Source of the DNA: Mediannikoviicoccus vaginalis
GTDB lineage: Bacteria > Bacillota > Clostridia > Tissierellales > Peptoniphilaceae
NCBI RefSeq assembly: GCF_928097925.1
Contig: NZ_CAKMRI010000001.1
Location: 1,488,001-1,552,000, forward strand
Reading direction: 5' to 3'
DNA: 64,000 nucleotides
Part shown: piece after piece, positions 62,745-64,000 of the stretch
How the letters are laid out: each line of letters starts with the position of its first letter
Numbering within the stretch: position 1 is the stretch's first letter
Notes under the pieces: generated by a model
What the model was told of the DNA's origin: nothing
Databases searched by the model: none
The model's input: the letters and a program-made list of their open reading frames with translations, nothing else
Position numbers and translations under genes: made by a program

Positions 62745-64000
62745 ATGAAAAAAAAGATTATAATACCAATAATAATTGCGGTTATATACCTGGGAGGAGC
62801 TTTTTACTTTAAAAACTACTCATACCCTAAAACAACCGTAAACGGAGATAAAAAAGGATTTGTAGCAATAAAAGAAATAACAAATCCAAAATATGACGAC
62901 TACACACTTAAAGTAAAAGGGAAAAATAGCAAAGAAGAAGAATTTACTCCAGAAGACTTAGACTTCAAAGTAGAAGAGGAAAAGCCATTAGAACTAAACC
63001 AAAAAGAATTTTTGTGGTTTGTCGAAGCCTTTAAGAAACATGACTACAAAGTTTCGTATAACTACTCACTAAACGAAGAAAAACTAGAAGAGTCAATAAA
63101 AAATTCAAAACTTAACCAAGGCGTAGAAAAATCAAAAAATGCAGAAGTAGAATTAGTCGGATCAAAATATGAAATCATACCAGAAAAATATGGCGACGAA
63201 CTGGACATGGAAAAAACAAAAGAAAGCATAGTGACAGCTTTCAAGAACAAAGAAAAAGAAATAGAATTAGACGAAGAATATATAAGACCAACAATAACAA
63301 AAGAAAGTAAAGAGATAAAGGAAGAACTAGAAACAAAACAAAAACTCTTCTCAACAATACTGACCTTCGACTTTGACGACAGAAAATTTGAAGTAAAAGG
63401 CGATGAACTAATTTCATTTTACGATAAACTTCAAGAAGGATATCAACTAAACAGAGATAGAGTTAGAGCATACGTAGCAGACCTTGCAAAAAAGACCGAT
63501 ACATTTGGAACCGATAGAAAATTCCAAACAACAGGAAGAGGCGAAGTTACAGTAGGCGGAGGAATATACGGCTGGCAAATGGACGTAGACAAAACAACAG
63601 ACAACACAATGAAGGCCATAGAAAAAGCCGAAAACCAAGACGTGGAAATAGAATATAAACTACGTTCCCTAACAAGGGCAGAAAACGACATAGGAAACAC
63701 ATATATCGAAATAGACCTTACAAGACAACATCTATGGTTCTACAAAGAAGGAAACCTAGTAGTAGAATCAGACGTAATAACAGGAGCTCCATACGGTGGA
63801 AGAGAAACACCAACAGGAGTATTCAAAGTATGGTCAAGAGAAACAGATAGAAACCTAACAGGAGAAGACTATAGTTCACCAGTTTCATTCTGGATGCCAA
63901 TCAACTGGACAGGCGTAGGACTACACGACGCCTCATGGCAAGATAAATTTGGAGGAGAGCTTTACAAGTCAAGAGGATCAAGAGGCTGTATAAATCTTCC
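62745..64000 (+). CDS. L,D-transpeptidase (YkuD), 3' end outside window
   Basis: At least 418 residues, cut by the window edge. There is one N-terminal signal anchor (about 4-20). A long extracytoplasmic region of about 270 residues follows, with helical and repeated acidic segments like the YkuD-associated domains (peptidoglycan-interacting). The YkuD catalytic domain starts near NTYIEIDLTRQHLWFY. GLHDASW (His394) and SRGSRGCINLP (Cys415) hold the active-site His and Cys. It would form 3-3 cross-links or attach proteins to peptidoglycan. Confidence 0.88.
   Translation, partial: MKKKIIIPIIIAVIYLGGAFYFKNYSYPKTTVNGDKKGFVAIKEITNPKYDDYTLKVKGKNSKEEEFTPEDLDFKVEEEKPLELNQKEFLWFVEAFKKHDYKVSYNYSLNEEKLEESIKNSKLNQGVEKSKNAEVELVGSKYEIIPEKYGDELDMEKTKESIVTAFKNKEKEIELDEEYIRPTITKESKEIKEELETKQKLFSTILTFDFDDRKFEVKGDELISFYDKLQEGYQLNRDRVRAYVADLAKKTDTFGTDRKFQTTGRGEVTVGGGIYGWQMDVDKTTDNTMKAIEKAENQDVEIEYKLRSLTRAENDIGNTYIEIDLTRQHLWFYKEGNLVVESDVITGAPYGGRETPTGVFKVWSRETDRNLTGEDYSSPVSFWMPINWTGVGLHDASWQDKFGGELYKSRGSRGCINL

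Noticed and set aside
1-64000. tRNA, rRNA or phage genes
   Set aside because: I saw no cloverleaf with a conserved T-loop motif in any intergenic gap, no rRNA segment, and no integrase, capsid or transposase gene.

Overview
The window is AT-rich, low-GC Gram-positive DNA with strong AGGAGG ribosome binding sites. A six-cysteine SCIFF peptide sits beside its radical-SAM/SPASM maturase. THF and preQ1 riboswitches, a zinc-type S14 and a spc/alpha operon of Firmicutes order are also present. Together these point to an anaerobic clostridial lineage. The style resembles Tissierellia/Peptoniphilaceae, but that rank is inference and no 16S gene is present.

Region 1 (1-10.8 kb): the end of an ABC substrate-binding protein gene overlaps a MetE-type methyltransferase gene, which overlaps a cysteine-free OsmC-like gene. 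An anchored MsrAB fusion follows. Next is a zinc-uptake operon (zinT-znuA-znuC-znuB) with a clear promoter, a Fur-family-like operator and a leader RNA that folds on paper as a three-way junction. Then comes a preQ1-riboswitch operon: queT plus two class-I amidotransferase-like genes, one of which has lost its nucleophile. A convergent LysR gene closes the region.

Region 2 (10.8-22.1 kb): a large membrane protein of unknown function, then two back-to-back modules of response regulator, histidine kinase, ABC ATPase and FtsX-type permease.

Region 3 (22.1-29.8 kb): a minus-strand folate operon (folE, HD hydrolase, folB-folK fusion) behind a THF riboswitch. On the plus strand are a small membrane protein, a YefM/YoeB toxin-antitoxin pair with a palindromic operator, folP, a YitT-type protein, and the lplA-lipA-queH operon.

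Region 4 (29.9-39.9 kb): a Bce-type module (regulator, kinase, ATPase, permease) and a small anchored protein, flanked by two intergenic arrays of palindromic repeats that share sequence blocks. On the minus strand follow a glycosyltransferase with UDP-GlcNAc 2-epimerase, and a GntR/ATPase/permease operon of YtrA type.

Region 5 (39.9-47.3 kb): SCIFF peptide, its maturase and an Orn/Lys/Arg decarboxylase-like enzyme (minus strand), a peptide-type ABC substrate-binding lipoprotein, a Wzy-like polymerase and an unknown lipoprotein.

Region 6 (47.3-64 kb): the S10-spc-alpha ribosomal superoperon with a structured leader. It lacks map between adk and infA, and rpsD lies after rplQ rather than between rpsK and rpoA. 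The window ends in an unknown gene and a truncated L,D-transpeptidase gene.

Common threads are cofactor supply (folate, lipoate, queuosine), zinc homeostasis and several antimicrobial-peptide-style sensing/export modules. The most rewarding items for a second look are the zinT leader RNA, the cysteine-less OsmC plus MetE cluster, the preQ1-controlled amidotransferase/pseudoenzyme pair, and the HD protein inside the folate operon.
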